Notes: a model not told the origin generated them from the letters alone. A stretch of DNA of 64,000 nucleotides from Kordia sp965283645 (GCF_965283645.1 NZ_CBDIPG010000001.1:3658001-3722000), one strand, 5' to 3'. Numbered from the stretch's first letter, positions 32,228 through 41,936 are shown. Numbers and translations: made by a program.

Positions 32228-33562
32228 TTATTCTTTAACTTCCTCTTGGAAAAACTCTTCCAACTCTTTTACACCATACGGTTTTCCAATAATACGTTTG
32301 TCTTTATCCAACACAAAAAATGTTGGAGTAGACGTTACATTATAGGTGTTTCCAATTTCATTATCCCACTTTTCCAAACCTAAAATATGTATAAAATCTG
32401 GGTAGAAAGAAATTTCATTTGCCCAACTTGCGCGTTCGTCTTCCAAACCAACAGCAATTACTTTAAACTTGTCTTTATCCTGACTTTCTACAAAAGCTTT
32501 CAACTTTGGAAACTCTTTCAAACAATGCGAACACGTACTACTCCAAAAAACGATGATATAATTTTCTGAACCTTCTTGTTCGCTCAATTTATATGTTTTA
32601 TTATCTTTTACCCACGTAATTTCTGGAGCAACCACACCAAACGCTAAACGCTTGTGAGTTTCCAATCTTTTTATCAATTCGGCATCATTCAATTGTTTGG
32701 CAATCGGAAGTAAATACGTATCTGCAACATAAATAGCAATAGCTTCATTTTCCAACACTACCATTTGTTCCCACAATACAGTAAACAATGTTTTTTGGTA
32801 GTCCAACGGAACCGTTGCTATCTTTTTTGAAACAACTTCAATATTTTTCTTATACGCTTCAATTAACTCTTTTCCTGTATAGTCTTTTAATGGCAATGCC
32901 GTAAATACATAATTTGAAATCTTATCAGCAATAAAATCTGAATTTTGCAATTGCGGATTCAAAAAATCAACATGATCAAAATAATGTTTTCTAATATTTT
33001 CAACCATTTCTGCAGGTTCTTCATATTTCATTGGAATATACGCGCTGCTTGCTTTTATAAAGTCATAAACGATTGTTCCTGCGGCTTCTTTCTCAAAAAT
33101 ATCTTGTGTATCCTGTAAAGTTTTAAAAATGGTTAAAAACGCTTCCTTGTCGGTTTGTCCACTTTGATAAAATTCATTAATTTCTCGCTTAATCATATTC
33201 ACACTTGAAAAATAAGAAGTATTCAACTTATTTTCTGTAGATTCAGTAAAATCAGAGCCTTCTTCATCAAATACAAATGTAATATCTTCTGCTCCGCTAT
33301 AAATAAAATCGAAATTCTCAGATTCTTGTGGCATTCCATATACCAAACGATACATGCCTTTTGGCGCGTCTGTTGCAAACGTATAGGTTAGTTTTCCGTC
33401 AACAATTTTTCCGTTGTCAATATATTCTTGATGTGTTGTTTTTAGTTTATATAAAATAAACCATTTATATTCCTCAGCAGGAGAAAATGTTCCTGAAATG
33501 CTTTTCTGTGCCTGCGCAAATAGTGGAATTATACACAGTATTAAAAGTAATTTTCTAATCAT
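32228..33562 (-). CDS. Secreted thioredoxin-fold (TlpA-like) protein
   Basis: A 444-residue exported protein with a signal peptide (MIRKLLLILCIIPLFAQAQ). The N-terminal two thirds are mixed beta/helix of the type seen in Bacteroidota TlpA-like proteins. The C-terminal 130 residues are a thioredoxin fold with the redox motif CSHC in FWSSTCSHCLKEFPKL and the cis-proline region NVTSTPTFFVLD. It should act as a disulfide oxidoreductase in the periplasm or on the membrane surface. Substrates are unknown. The gene lies 69 bp from the mfd stop codon on the same strand. Confidence 0.85.
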   Translation of the reverse strand: MIRKLLLILCIIPLFAQAQKSISGTFSPAEEYKWFILYKLKTTHQEYIDNGKIVDGKLTYTFATDAPKGMYRLVYGMPQESENFDFIYSGAEDITFVFDEEGSDFTESTENKLNTSYFSSVNMIKREINEFYQSGQTDKEAFLTIFKTLQDTQDIFEKEAAGTIVYDFIKASSAYIPMKYEEPAEMVENIRKHYFDHVDFLNPQLQNSDFIADKISNYVFTALPLKDYTGKELIEAYKKNIEVVSKKIATVPLDYQKTLFTVLWEQMVVLENEAIAIYVADTYLLPIAKQLNDAELIKRLETHKRLAFGVVAPEITWVKDNKTYKLSEQEGSENYIIVFWSSTCSHCLKEFPKLKAFVESQDKDKFKVIAVGLEDERASWANEISFYPDFIHILGLEKWDNEIGNTYNVTSTPTFFVLDKDKRIIGKPYGVKELEEFFQEEVKE

Positions 33563-33631
33563 ATTCTTTATATTTTAATCAAGTCGTTTTTAAGTCACAA
33601 ATAATACTATCCAATAATTAAGCCAAACCAA

Positions 33632-36600
33632 TTACGTTGCTTTTTGTAATACATGCAATGCTTTTTTTATGGACGTAATACGATCAAAAGTAAGCAACAA
33701 ACGCAATCCGTTTCTAGTTTGCTTCTCTTTCATGCTACAAATTGATGGATTTTGCTGTACAAATTGTAGTACTTGTGTAAAAATAGGACTTTGGTAGAAA
33801 TCCGATTGTTGATCAGAAATAAAATATCCAACCATTTTTCCTTTTTTCATGATAATTTTTTCCAAACCTAATTTTGTAGCCATCCATTTCATACGAACCG
33901 AATCTAGCAAAGCAATCGCAGGTGCTGGCAATGGTCCAAATCTGTCAACTAATTCGTTTTCAAAAACTTGCAATTCTTCTTCAGTTTTCAAAACACTCAA
34001 TTTATTATACAAAACCAACCGTTCTGTAACGGTATTTATATATGCATCAGGAAATAATAACTCGAAATCTGTATCAATTTGAGTTTCTTTCAAATACACT
34101 TTTTCCTTCTTACCTTCTTGTGTTTCGTATAACTCTTTAAACTCGTTATCCTTAAGTTCTTCAATGGTTTCGTTCAATATTTTTTGATACGTTTCAAAGC
34201 CAATTTCATTGATAAATCCACTTTGTTCACCACCTAATAAATCTCCTGCACCCCGAATTTCTAAATCTTTCATGGCAATATTAAAACCACTTCCCAACGT
34301 TGAAAATTGTACCAACGCATTAATACGTTTGCGTGCATCTTGCGTCATTACAGAATCTGGCGGCGTTATAAAATAGCAAAATGCTTTTTTATTGCTTCGT
34401 CCAACACGTCCACGCATTTGATGTAAATCGCTCAAACCAAAATTATTAGCGTTATTGATGAAAATAGTATTCGCATTTGGAACATCCAAACCACTTTCAA
34501 TAATGGTAGTAGATACCAACACATCAAACTCTCCGTTCATAAATGCTAACATAAGTTTTTCAAGCTTCTTTCCGTCCATTTGCCCGTGTCCAATTCCAAT
34601 CTTAGCATCAGGAACCAAACGTTGAATCATTCCGGCAACTTCTTTAATATTTTCAATTCTGTTATGAATAAAAAATACTTGTCCACCACGTTGAATTTCA
34701 TAACTCACCGCATCACGAATGGTTTCTTCTTGAAAACGAATTACATTGGTTTCAATCGGATAACGGTTTGGTGGCGGTGTATTAATTACAGATAAATCAC
34801 GTGCGGCCATCAAACTAAATTGCAATGTTCTCGGAATTGGCGTAGCCGTTAAGGTAAGTGTATCAACGTTTTCTTTGATGGTTTTTAATTTATCTTTTAC
34901 AGCAACACCAAATTTTTGCTCTTCATCAATAATTAACAAACCAAGGTCTTTAAATTTCACGGCTTTGTTAACCAATTGATGCGTTCCAATCACAATATCA
35001 ACATTTCCATTTTCAAGACCAGAAATTACAGTATTTCGTTGTTTCGTTGATCGGAATCGATTCAGATAATCTACCGTAATTGGCATATCAACCAAACGTT
35101 CGCTAAAGGTTTTAAAATGTTGAAAGGCTAAGATAGTTGTCGGAACCAAAATAGCCACTTGTTTTCCGTTATCAACGGCTTTAAACGCGGCTCTAATAGC
35201 CACTTCTGTTTTTCCAAAACCAACATCTCCACACACCAATCTGTCCATTGGGCGTTCACTTTCCATGTCAGCTTTTACATCTTCCGTAGCTTTGGATTGA
35301 TCGGGCGTATCTTCATAAATAAAAGAAGCTTCTAACTCGTGTTGTAAATGTGTATCAGGTCCGTACTGAATTCCTTTTTTCATACGTCGCTTTGCATACA
35401 ACTCAATCAAATTATAAGCAATATGCTTTACGCGTGCTTTGGTTTTTTGCTTGAGTTTTTTCCAAGCGCCAGAACCGAGTTTGTATATTTTTGGAGGTTT
35501 ACCGTCTTTTCCGTTAAACTTCGTAATCTTGTGTAATGAGTGAATGCTGAGGTATAAAATATCGCGTTCGCCATAAATAAGTTTGATGGCTTCTTGCTTT
35601 TTCCCTTCCACATCAATCTTTTTTAAACCGCCAAATTTTCCAATTCCATGATCAATATGTGTTACATAATCGCCAATTTCTAAATTGGTCAATTCTTTCA
35701 GCGTAATGGCTTGCTTTTTGGCATAACCATTTTTCAAATGAAATTTGTGATAACGTTCAAAAACTTGATGATCTGTATAACAAACTACTTTTTGATTGTG
35801 ATCAATAAATCCTTGATAAAGCGGAAGTACAATGGTTTCATAATGTACTTTTTGCTCTACATCATCAAAAATATCATGAAAACGTTTCGCTTGTTGTTCA
35901 CTTGTGCAGGTAATGTAATTTTTATATCCTTTGGCGTGATTTTCGTCTAAATTTTCAATCAATAAGTCAAACTGACGATTGAAAGAAGGTTGCGGCGTTG
36001 TATTAAATGCTACAAATGTAGCTGCTTTTAACAACGGATTCGCAGTCAATTCTACAATAGTGTACTCTAAAAATTGACGTTGTAATAATTCTTTTGTGCA
36101 GAATAATTCTTCAGGTGTATTGTGTTTTATTTCTTCTGATAATTCAGCGAAAGCGGCATTGGCTTTGCTAAATAATTTATCAATTCGACCAAAAACTAAT
36201 TCTGTATTTTTTGCAAAAACAACTGTTTTTCCTGGAATGTATTTTAAAAAGCTTTCGCGAGATTCCTGCAAGGCTTTGTTTTCAACATTTGGTATAATGC
36301 TAATCTTTTTTACTTTTTCTGTAGACAGTTGCGTTTCCACATCAAACGTACGCATGCTATCAACTTCATCACCAAAAAACTCAATTCGGTAAGGTTCATC
36401 GTTTGAAAATGAATACACATCTACAATTCCACCACGAACGGAGAATTCGCCAGGTTCTGTGACAAAATCTACGCGATTGAAATTGTATTCAAACAAGGTT
36501 TCATTCACAAAATCGATAGAAAGTTTATCATTTAATGAAATCTTTAATGTGTTTTTTTCAAGTTCTTTACGTGTGACAACTTTTTCAAATAACGCATCCG

Positions 36601-36973
36601 GATACGTAACAATTAACGATGGTTTTTTACGTGAATTGATTCTGTTCAACACTTCGGCACGTAACAATACATTTGCATTGTCGGTTTCTTCAATTTGATA
36701 CGGTCTGCGGTAACTTCCAGGATAAAAAAGCACATCTTTGTCATTCAGTAAATGTTCTAAGTCATTTAAATAATAAGCGGCTTCTTCTTTATCATTTAAG
36801 ATGAATAAAAACGGCATTTCGCTTTGCTTGAAAACTTCCGAAACAACAAATGATAAACTTGATCCTGTAAGGTCTTTTACGTGTATTTTTTCTTGATTTT
36901 TGGCAATAGCTTGCCCCAATTTCCTAAGTTTAGGAGATTGTGAAAAAAGTTGCGAGATTTTAGTGATACTCAC
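33632..36973 (-). CDS. mfd: Transcription-repair coupling factor
   Basis: Mfd removes RNA polymerase stalled at DNA lesions and recruits UvrA. The 1113 residues are close to the family length. The UvrB-like N-terminal part is followed by the RNA-polymerase-interacting region (DYVTHIDHGIGKFGGL). The SF2 translocase core has Walker A CGDVGFGKTEVA, the DEEQ box (LLIIDEEQKFGV), TATPIPRTL, and QMRGRVGRS in motif VI. The TRCF C-terminal domain (from about residue 940) ends the protein. A TATATTTG box lies upstream on the minus strand. Confidence 0.97.
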   Translation of the reverse strand: MSITKISQLFSQSPKLRKLGQAIAKNQEKIHVKDLTGSSLSFVVSEVFKQSEMPFLFILNDKEEAAYYLNDLEHLLNDKDVLFYPGSYRRPYQIEETDNANVLLRAEVLNRINSRKKPSLIVTYPDALFEKVVTRKELEKNTLKISLNDKLSIDFVNETLFEYNFNRVDFVTEPGEFSVRGGIVDVYSFSNDEPYRIEFFGDEVDSMRTFDVETQLSTEKVKKISIIPNVENKALQESRESFLKYIPGKTVVFAKNTELVFGRIDKLFSKANAAFAELSEEIKHNTPEELFCTKELLQRQFLEYTIVELTANPLLKAATFVAFNTTPQPSFNRQFDLLIENLDENHAKGYKNYITCTSEQQAKRFHDIFDDVEQKVHYETIVLPLYQGFIDHNQKVVCYTDHQVFERYHKFHLKNGYAKKQAITLKELTNLEIGDYVTHIDHGIGKFGGLKKIDVEGKKQEAIKLIYGERDILYLSIHSLHKITKFNGKDGKPPKIYKLGSGAWKKLKQKTKARVKHIAYNLIELYAKRRMKKGIQYGPDTHLQHELEASFIYEDTPDQSKATEDVKADMESERPMDRLVCGDVGFGKTEVAIRAAFKAVDNGKQVAILVPTTILAFQHFKTFSERLVDMPITVDYLNRFRSTKQRNTVISGLENGNVDIVIGTHQLVNKAVKFKDLGLLIIDEEQKFGVAVKDKLKTIKENVDTLTLTATPIPRTLQFSLMAARDLSVINTPPPNRYPIETNVIRFQEETIRDAVSYEIQRGGQVFFIHNRIENIKEVAGMIQRLVPDAKIGIGHGQMDGKKLEKLMLAFMNGEFDVLVSTTIIESGLDVPNANTIFINNANNFGLSDLHQMRGRVGRSNKKAFCYFITPPDSVMTQDARKRINALVQFSTLGSGFNIAMKDLEIRGAGDLLGGEQSGFINEIGFETYQKILNETIEELKDNEFKELYETQEGKKEKVYLKETQIDTDFELLFPDAYINTVTERLVLYNKLSVLKTEEELQVFENELVDRFGPLPAPAIALLDSVRMKWMATKLGLEKIIMKKGKMVGYFISDQQSDFYQSPIFTQVLQFVQQNPSICSMKEKQTRNGLRLLLTFDRITSIKKALHVLQKAT

Positions 36974-36992
36974 GTTTAAAAAAATTTAGACA

Positions 36993-37000
36993 CAAATATA
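36993..37000 (-). promoter_or_regulatory. Candidate -7 box of mfd
   Basis: TATATTTG on the minus strand, 20 bp before the mfd start codon. No -33 element is evident at the right distance. Confidence 0.45.
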
Positions 37001-37040
37001 CTATGCAGACATTATAATCTATAGAAAATGAGGCTAAAAT

Positions 37041-37074
37041 TTTGTGAAAAAAGCCCAGAGAATAATTATATTTG
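37041..37074 (+). promoter_or_regulatory. Promoter of the TerB-like gene
   Basis: TTTG (37041-37044) and TATATTTG (37067-37074), spacer 22 bp, 19 bp before the ATG at 37094. Confidence 0.55.
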
Positions 37075-37093
37075 CAAGACTAAAAATTAAGAA

Positions 37094-37525
37094 ATGTCTA
37101 TATCAGATTTATATTCAAGTGGATTTCGTGAGCGAAATCAAGATCATTTTGCTGCAATTGTTCGTGTAGCAATGAGTAATGGCATAATTTCAGATGATGA
37201 AAAAGCCTTTTTAGATAGAATGGCTAGAAATTTAGATATCTCTGAAAATAATTATAAAGAGATTTTAAAAGATTACCAATCGCATCCTGTAAATCCTCCA
37301 ACAATGTATAACGAACGTTTGGATCGTTTGTACGATTTGTCGCGTATGGTATATGCAGATCATCAGTTAGGACCAAAACAAACGGCTATTTTAGAGCGTT
37401 TAGCAATTGGATTAGGATTTTCCCCAGAAAACGTTCCATATGTAGTTCACAAAGCATTAATGTTAGTGAGCAAAGGTGTTGATTTAGATGATTTTAAAGA
37501 CGAAATCAAAAATATGAATCGTTAA
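37094..37525 (+). CDS. TerB-like helical protein
   Basis: A 143-residue all-helical protein resembling the TerB tellurite-resistance fold: FAAIVRVAMSNGIISDDEKAFLDRMARNL, then a second similar helical unit with MVYADHQLGPKQTAILERLA. The acidic loops after the first and fourth helices (SDDEKAF and ADHQLG) correspond to the metal-binding sites of TerB. Whether it has anything to do with tellurite is unknown; many stand-alone TerB-like proteins do not. Confidence 0.75.
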   Translation: MSISDLYSSGFRERNQDHFAAIVRVAMSNGIISDDEKAFLDRMARNLDISENNYKEILKDYQSHPVNPPTMYNERLDRLYDLSRMVYADHQLGPKQTAILERLAIGLGFSPENVPYVVHKALMLVSKGVDLDDFKDEIKNMNR

Positions 37526-37551
37526 TTCAGAACGATTTTTAATATAAAAGT

Positions 37552-37585
37552 AAAAAAACCGAACTTGAAAGAGTTCGGTTTTTTT
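37552..37585. terminator. Bidirectional terminator after the TerB-like gene
   Basis: AAAAAAACCGAACT (37552-37565) and AGTTCGGTTTTTTT (37572-37585) form a perfect 14-bp stem with a 6-nt loop, between genes converging from both sides. Confidence 0.9.
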
Positions 37586-37616
37586 ATGTGTCATTCTGCA
37601 CTTGATGCGGAATCTA

Positions 37617-39149
37617 CTACTTTAAATGTTTGTAAATTTTCCTTAATAACGTAGTTTCATCAAATGGTTTTTCAATGATATCATTCATGCCCATTTTTTT
37701 GTAACGCTTTTTATCGTCGTCATATAAATTTGCTGTAATTGCTAGTATTGGAATGGTTTTACAGTTTTGTACAGGAAGCGAACGAATCATTTTGGTTAGT
37801 TCGTCTCCATTGGTTCCAGGCATGCGAATGTCCATCAAAATTAAATCGTATTCGTTGTGAATTACGCTTTCAATTACATCTTCACCATTGCTAATAATAT
37901 CTAAAAAGAAGTGTCCTTCTTGCGCTAAAATTTTCAAAACTGCCATTTGTGCCAATTCTGAATCTTCTGCCAATAACACATTGTATTTCTTTTTTGATAA
38001 AGAGTTTTTATGTTCAATGTCCAATTTGTCTTCTAACGAAGTATTTTCTTGATTGATAGGATATTTGAAATTGATGTTTATTTTGAACGTCGAACCAATA
38101 CCTTCTTCACTTTCTACAACAATTTTTCCATCCATCAACGCTACCAATCCTTTTACAATGGACAATCCAAGTCCAGTTCCTGAATATTTTTGAGTATTGT
38201 TGAGTTGTGTAAAACTGTTGAAAATCAACGCTAGTTTTTCAGTAGGAATTCCTATTCCTGTATCTTTTACACTAACATTTAAGTTTACTTTTCGCGCTCT
38301 TCGTTGATTTTCTTTAACTGTAAAAGTAACTTTTCCTGTGGTTGTGAATTTAAACGCGTTTTCTAATAAGTTTTCAAAAACCTGTTTAATGCGTGTTTTA
38401 TCACCTTCAAAATAACGTGGAATTTTTTCGTCGAAATCTACTTCAAATTCAATATTCTTTTGCCTTGCTTTTACGCTATATGTAAATTCTAGCATTTCAA
38501 CAAGTTCATGAAAGTTGAATAATTCTTCTTCAATTGTGAGTTTTCCAACTTCAATTTTAGACATTTCTAAGATGTCTCCAATCATATTTCTTAAATGATC
38601 TCCAGAAGATTTTATTACTTCTACATAATCTTGTTGTTCGGTGGATAGATCTGTTTTTTGTAATACAGAACAAAATGCAGTAACACCAGTTAATGGATTG
38701 CGCAATTCATGACTAAAGTTAGCAATAAATGTATTTTTGAAATCTTCTTTTTCTTTGAGATATTTATTTTGAAGCTCTAAAACTTGTGAGTTGATCACAG
38801 ATTCGTTTCTACTTTGTGCAACTTCTTGATAGTATTGATAATGATCAGAAAAATCGTGAATAATGATCAATGTTGGTTGCTTATTGGCAAACGTTTTGAA
38901 CTCAATATCGCACGTAAATTCTTGTTTGTCTTTATTTTCTAAATGTATACATGTAAATTTAATGTCATTGTCTTCTGCAGTATCAAAAAAGGTAGCAAGT
39001 CCTTCAAAAAAAGCACTTAAGTTGCCAATTTCATCTCCTTTTTTAAGGGAAAACAAAACATCATCACTTTCTAATATTTTCCCTTCGGTATCAATAGTTA
39101 TAAATTGCGTCCTAGGGTGAAAATAGGTTGCTCTGTACGTTTCTAACAT
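37617..39149 (-). CDS. Soluble hybrid sensor histidine kinase
   Basis: A 510-residue hybrid kinase without membrane helices. Residues 1-110 look like a PAS-type sensor domain (FITIDTEGKILESDDVLF). A coiled linker leads to HisKA with the phosphorylated His at about 146 in NFSHELRNPLTG. The HATPase domain has the N box (QVFENLLENAFKF), G1 (VKDTGIGIP) and G2 (GTGLGLSIVKGL). The C-terminal receiver has its phospho-acceptor Asp at about 439 in LILMDIRMPG, with KPF near the end. It is the last gene of a four-gene operon with a Ras-like GTPase and a roadblock-like protein (5 bp after the GTPase gene), so its input is probably cytoplasmic and GTPase-linked. Confidence 0.92.
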   Translation of the reverse strand: MLETYRATYFHPRTQFITIDTEGKILESDDVLFSLKKGDEIGNLSAFFEGLATFFDTAEDNDIKFTCIHLENKDKQEFTCDIEFKTFANKQPTLIIIHDFSDHYQYYQEVAQSRNESVINSQVLELQNKYLKEKEDFKNTFIANFSHELRNPLTGVTAFCSVLQKTDLSTEQQDYVEVIKSSGDHLRNMIGDILEMSKIEVGKLTIEEELFNFHELVEMLEFTYSVKARQKNIEFEVDFDEKIPRYFEGDKTRIKQVFENLLENAFKFTTTGKVTFTVKENQRRARKVNLNVSVKDTGIGIPTEKLALIFNSFTQLNNTQKYSGTGLGLSIVKGLVALMDGKIVVESEEGIGSTFKININFKYPINQENTSLEDKLDIEHKNSLSKKKYNVLLAEDSELAQMAVLKILAQEGHFFLDIISNGEDVIESVIHNEYDLILMDIRMPGTNGDELTKMIRSLPVQNCKTIPILAITANLYDDDKKRYKKMGMNDIIEKPFDETTLLRKIYKHLK

Positions 39150-39154
39150 AGTAA

Positions 39155-39646
39155 TTATTTCACAAGTTCTTTTGCCAATGTCGTAAATAAGTCATCTACC
39201 TTGTCACCTGTTTTTGCGCTCGTAAAAAAGTCAGGCTTCACACCAAAAGTATCTTTATTTTCTTTAAGATATGTTTTGGTAACCAAGTCTGCTTTGTTTC
39301 CAACTACTTTCAGTGGTGTATTAGCGTATTGATCTGTTAAATAGGTAATATCGTTTTCTAAATTTTCAAATGTTGCAGGTCGCGTTACATCAAACACATA
39401 AATAAAACCATGTGTTCCGAGTAAATACGACGCTCTTGTTTTTTTGATGTCATCATATCCTTCCAAATCCCAAATAATAAGAGAAACGGTTTCGTCAGGT
39501 TCAATTTCGACTTCTTTTTTTAAGATATGAACTCCAATAGTTACTTTATAATCGGTTGTAAACGTATTTTCAACAAATTGTCGAATTAACGAAGACTTTC
39601 CAACACCAAAGTGACCGAGTAAAATTATTTTTTTAGAGGCTTTCAT
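39155..39646 (-). CDS. Small Ras/Rab-like GTPase
   Basis: A 163-residue GTPase domain with nothing added. P-loop G11-HFGVGK-S18; switch I Thr36 in VTIG as in Rab proteins; G3 is WDLEGYD (D60 and G63), where Tyr64 takes the place of the catalytic Gln; G4 is NKAD and G5 is TSAKTG. Bacterial relatives include MglA and Rab-like GTPases that work with roadblock-fold regulators. Its start overlaps the 3' end of the roadblock-like gene by 14 bp, so the two are translationally coupled. The Gln-to-Tyr change suggests slow intrinsic hydrolysis that depends on a partner. Confidence 0.9.
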   Translation of the reverse strand: MKASKKIILLGHFGVGKSSLIRQFVENTFTTDYKVTIGVHILKKEVEIEPDETVSLIIWDLEGYDDIKKTRASYLLGTHGFIYVFDVTRPATFENLENDITYLTDQYANTPLKVVGNKADLVTKTYLKENKDTFGVKPDFFTSAKTGDKVDDLFTTLAKELVK

Positions 39647-40466
39647 TCGTACTAAAGTAGAATTCTAATTCGTTAGTAATATCTTTTTCCTTGATTTCAC
39701 TTAAATCATCAAATAAATTAAGGAAATTATCTGTAAAATTAAAGATTATATCTTGGATTTTGTTCTTAAAGGTAAGATTATATTCTCCAGAAATGGCAAC
39801 AGCAACGTAAAAAGATACAAAGCTCTGAATATGAATGTGATACAATTCGTACTCGATGAGTTCTAAATTTTGACTTTTTTCATTAAAAGCATCTTCTACG
39901 AAACTTTTAATTGCGGTCAACATTCCAGAAATCATGTCCTTATCAATAGTTTCTGTTTTTGCATATTGACCAATGAGCATGCCTGAATTTTTTTCAATAA
40001 CTAATACTTGCTCAACTTGTGAAATTGCCGATAATTCGCTGAGTAATAGTTCTTCTTCTTTAACACCACCAAACCACGATCTGAATTTTCGTTTCCAACT
40101 ATTTGCCGAGAAACTATCTTCCAATTGCGTGTTAATACGTTCAGTAAGCAAGCTAATTTCTTGTGAAATATACTTCTTAATCATTTTACCCATAATTGGA
40201 TACAATGCTTCTACAACTTGATCTTTGGAGTTTTTAATTTGTTCAGCAAGCGTTTTCGTAATTGTTGGCCCAAGTGTTTTAGGAATCTGTTTGGTAAACT
40301 CCTCAAGCTTGTCGTCAATAATAGGATTTACTTTTTTGGAAAGCTTTTGTTGCTCATTTATAAGTTCTTCGAGCAGCTTAATTTTAGCATGTATTGATTC
40401 CGTATACACACGATCATCCGTGAGTAATAAATCTTTTAAAATCGATAGTTTATCGTCTTCCGTCAT
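39633..40466 (-). CDS. Coiled-coil protein with roadblock/longin-like C-terminal domain
   Basis: A 277-residue protein. Residues 1 to about 130 are charged helices with coiled-coil character. The part from about 140 on (ELSAISQVEQVLVIEKNSGM, then DKDMISGMLTAIKSFVEDAF and the ELYHIHIQSF and FYVAVAISGEYN strands) has the beta-helix-beta order of roadblock/LC7 or longin domains. These are the usual partners of small GTPases, for example MglB with MglA. I assign the domain by pattern and gene context, since the next gene is a GTPase and overlaps this one by 14 bp. Confidence 0.7.
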   Translation of the reverse strand: MTEDDKLSILKDLLLTDDRVYTESIHAKIKLLEELINEQQKLSKKVNPIIDDKLEEFTKQIPKTLGPTITKTLAEQIKNSKDQVVEALYPIMGKMIKKYISQEISLLTERINTQLEDSFSANSWKRKFRSWFGGVKEEELLLSELSAISQVEQVLVIEKNSGMLIGQYAKTETIDKDMISGMLTAIKSFVEDAFNEKSQNLELIEYELYHIHIQSFVSFYVAVAISGEYNLTFKNKIQDIIFNFTDNFLNLFDDLSEIKEKDITNELEFYFSTNESL

Positions 40467-40494
40467 AAATACACACTAAGATTTATGTTGGACT

Positions 40495-40863
40495 TTATTC
40501 TTTTCCTATTTTTTCGCCAAGGCTTACTAATAATTGTCCTAATTGTCTGCGGTCTACTTTCTTTTCGTCCATATCATCCAATTTATTTTCAATATTAGAT
40601 TCCAATTCTGTAATGCGAATATTTAAGTCAGTACTAAGATTGTCAATATTCTGAATTAATTCTGAACGCACTTCTTCAATAAGATTTTCTAATGCTTTCT
40701 TTTTGGCAAGAATATCATTTTTGATAGTATCAAACTCAGAATTATAAGCTTGAATATTTTCTCCAAAAATTAAATTTTTGATTGCTTCAATCTTAGTTGA
40801 TGGATCTACAAAACCAGGATTTCCCTGATCAGCATCTGTGGTATTTTTACCTTTTGTCGCCAT
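40495..40863 (-). CDS. Small coiled-coil protein, first gene of the GTPase operon
   Basis: A 122-residue hydrophilic protein. After a Gly/Asn/Asp-rich N-terminus it is one long helix with heptad-like spacing from about residue 25 to 105 (KKKALENLIEEVRSELIQNI and ITELESNIENKLDDMDEKKV). It ends in a conserved-looking RRQLGQLLVSLGEKIGK. No known family is recognised. It precedes the roadblock-like gene by 28 bp; a scaffold or tether role is inference from the operon. Confidence 0.7.
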   Translation of the reverse strand: MATKGKNTTDADQGNPGFVDPSTKIEAIKNLIFGENIQAYNSEFDTIKNDILAKKKALENLIEEVRSELIQNIDNLSTDLNIRITELESNIENKLDDMDEKKVDRRQLGQLLVSLGEKIGKE

Positions 40864-40931
40864 TTAGAAGTATTTTATTGTGCTAGGGTTATACACAAAA
40901 GTAATAATTTTTGTGAAAGTTAATACTTTTC

Positions 40932-41936
40932 CTATGAGTTCTTCATAAACTCCTTGGCTTTTTCTACCATTTTACGACTTCCTGTAAAAATTGCAACACG
41001 CTGGTGTAACTCTGTTGGTTTTATATCTAAAATACGTTGAAAGCCGTCTGTAGCCAATCCGTTTGCCTGTTCAGCTAAGTATGCCATTGGATTACATTCG
41101 TATAATAAACGTAGTTTTCCGCTTGGCGCTTTGGAAGTTTGCGGATAAATATAAATTCCGCCTTTTATCAAATTTCTATGGAAATCAGATACCAATGAAC
41201 CTATATAACGAGAAGTATAAGGTCTGTCGCCTTCTTCTTCCTGACAATATTTTATATAATTTTTTACACCTAATGGAAAATGCGCATAATTTCCTTCATT
41301 AATAGAGTAAATGTTTCCAGTTTCTGGGAATTTCATATTCGGATGCGATAAATAAAAAGTTCCAATTGCTGGATTTAGTGTAAAACCATTTACGCCATGT
41401 CCAGTAGAATATACCAACATCGTAGACGTTCCGTAAATTACATAACCAGCCGCTACTTGTTTGTTTCCTTCTTGAAGAAAATCTTCTATTTTTACTGGTG
41501 TTCCAACAGGTGTAACTCTTCTGTAAATAGAAAAAATAGTTCCTACAGAAACATTCACATCAATATTAGAAGAACCATCTAATGGATCCATCAAAACAAC
41601 ATATTTATTCTGATTGTTTTCGTCTAAACTATTGATGGCAATAAATTCATCATTTTCTTCAGAGCCAATTCCGCAGACAATATTTCTATTAATCAATGTC
41701 TGAATAAACTTGTCATTAGCATAAACATCAAGTTTTTGCTGATCTTCACCTTGAATATTCGTTTCGCCAGCCGCACCAATAATATCAACTAAGCCAGCTT
41801 TATTTACTTCGTGGTTTACAACTTTTGCCGCCAGTCGGATAGAATTTATCAATCTAGAAAGTTCTCCTGAAGAATACTTAAACTCTTCTTGATTCTCAAT
41901 AATAAATTCTCCTAACGTTTGATTTTTTTTAGCCAT
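40932..41936 (-). CDS. fbp: Fructose-1,6-bisphosphatase, class I
   Basis: Gluconeogenic phosphatase of 334 residues, the standard length. The metal-binding motif VVLMDPLDGSSNIDVN is intact, preceded by GSEENDEF (metal-ligand Glu), and TSRYIGSLVSDFHRNL and GKLRLLYECNPMAYLAEQAN carry the substrate-binding residues. It lies 68 bp upstream of the GTPase operon on the same strand but is probably a separate unit. Confidence 0.96.
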   Translation of the reverse strand: MAKKNQTLGEFIIENQEEFKYSSGELSRLINSIRLAAKVVNHEVNKAGLVDIIGAAGETNIQGEDQQKLDVYANDKFIQTLINRNIVCGIGSEENDEFIAINSLDENNQNKYVVLMDPLDGSSNIDVNVSVGTIFSIYRRVTPVGTPVKIEDFLQEGNKQVAAGYVIYGTSTMLVYSTGHGVNGFTLNPAIGTFYLSHPNMKFPETGNIYSINEGNYAHFPLGVKNYIKYCQEEEGDRPYTSRYIGSLVSDFHRNLIKGGIYIYPQTSKAPSGKLRLLYECNPMAYLAEQANGLATDGFQRILDIKPTELHQRVAIFTGSRKMVEKAKEFMKNS

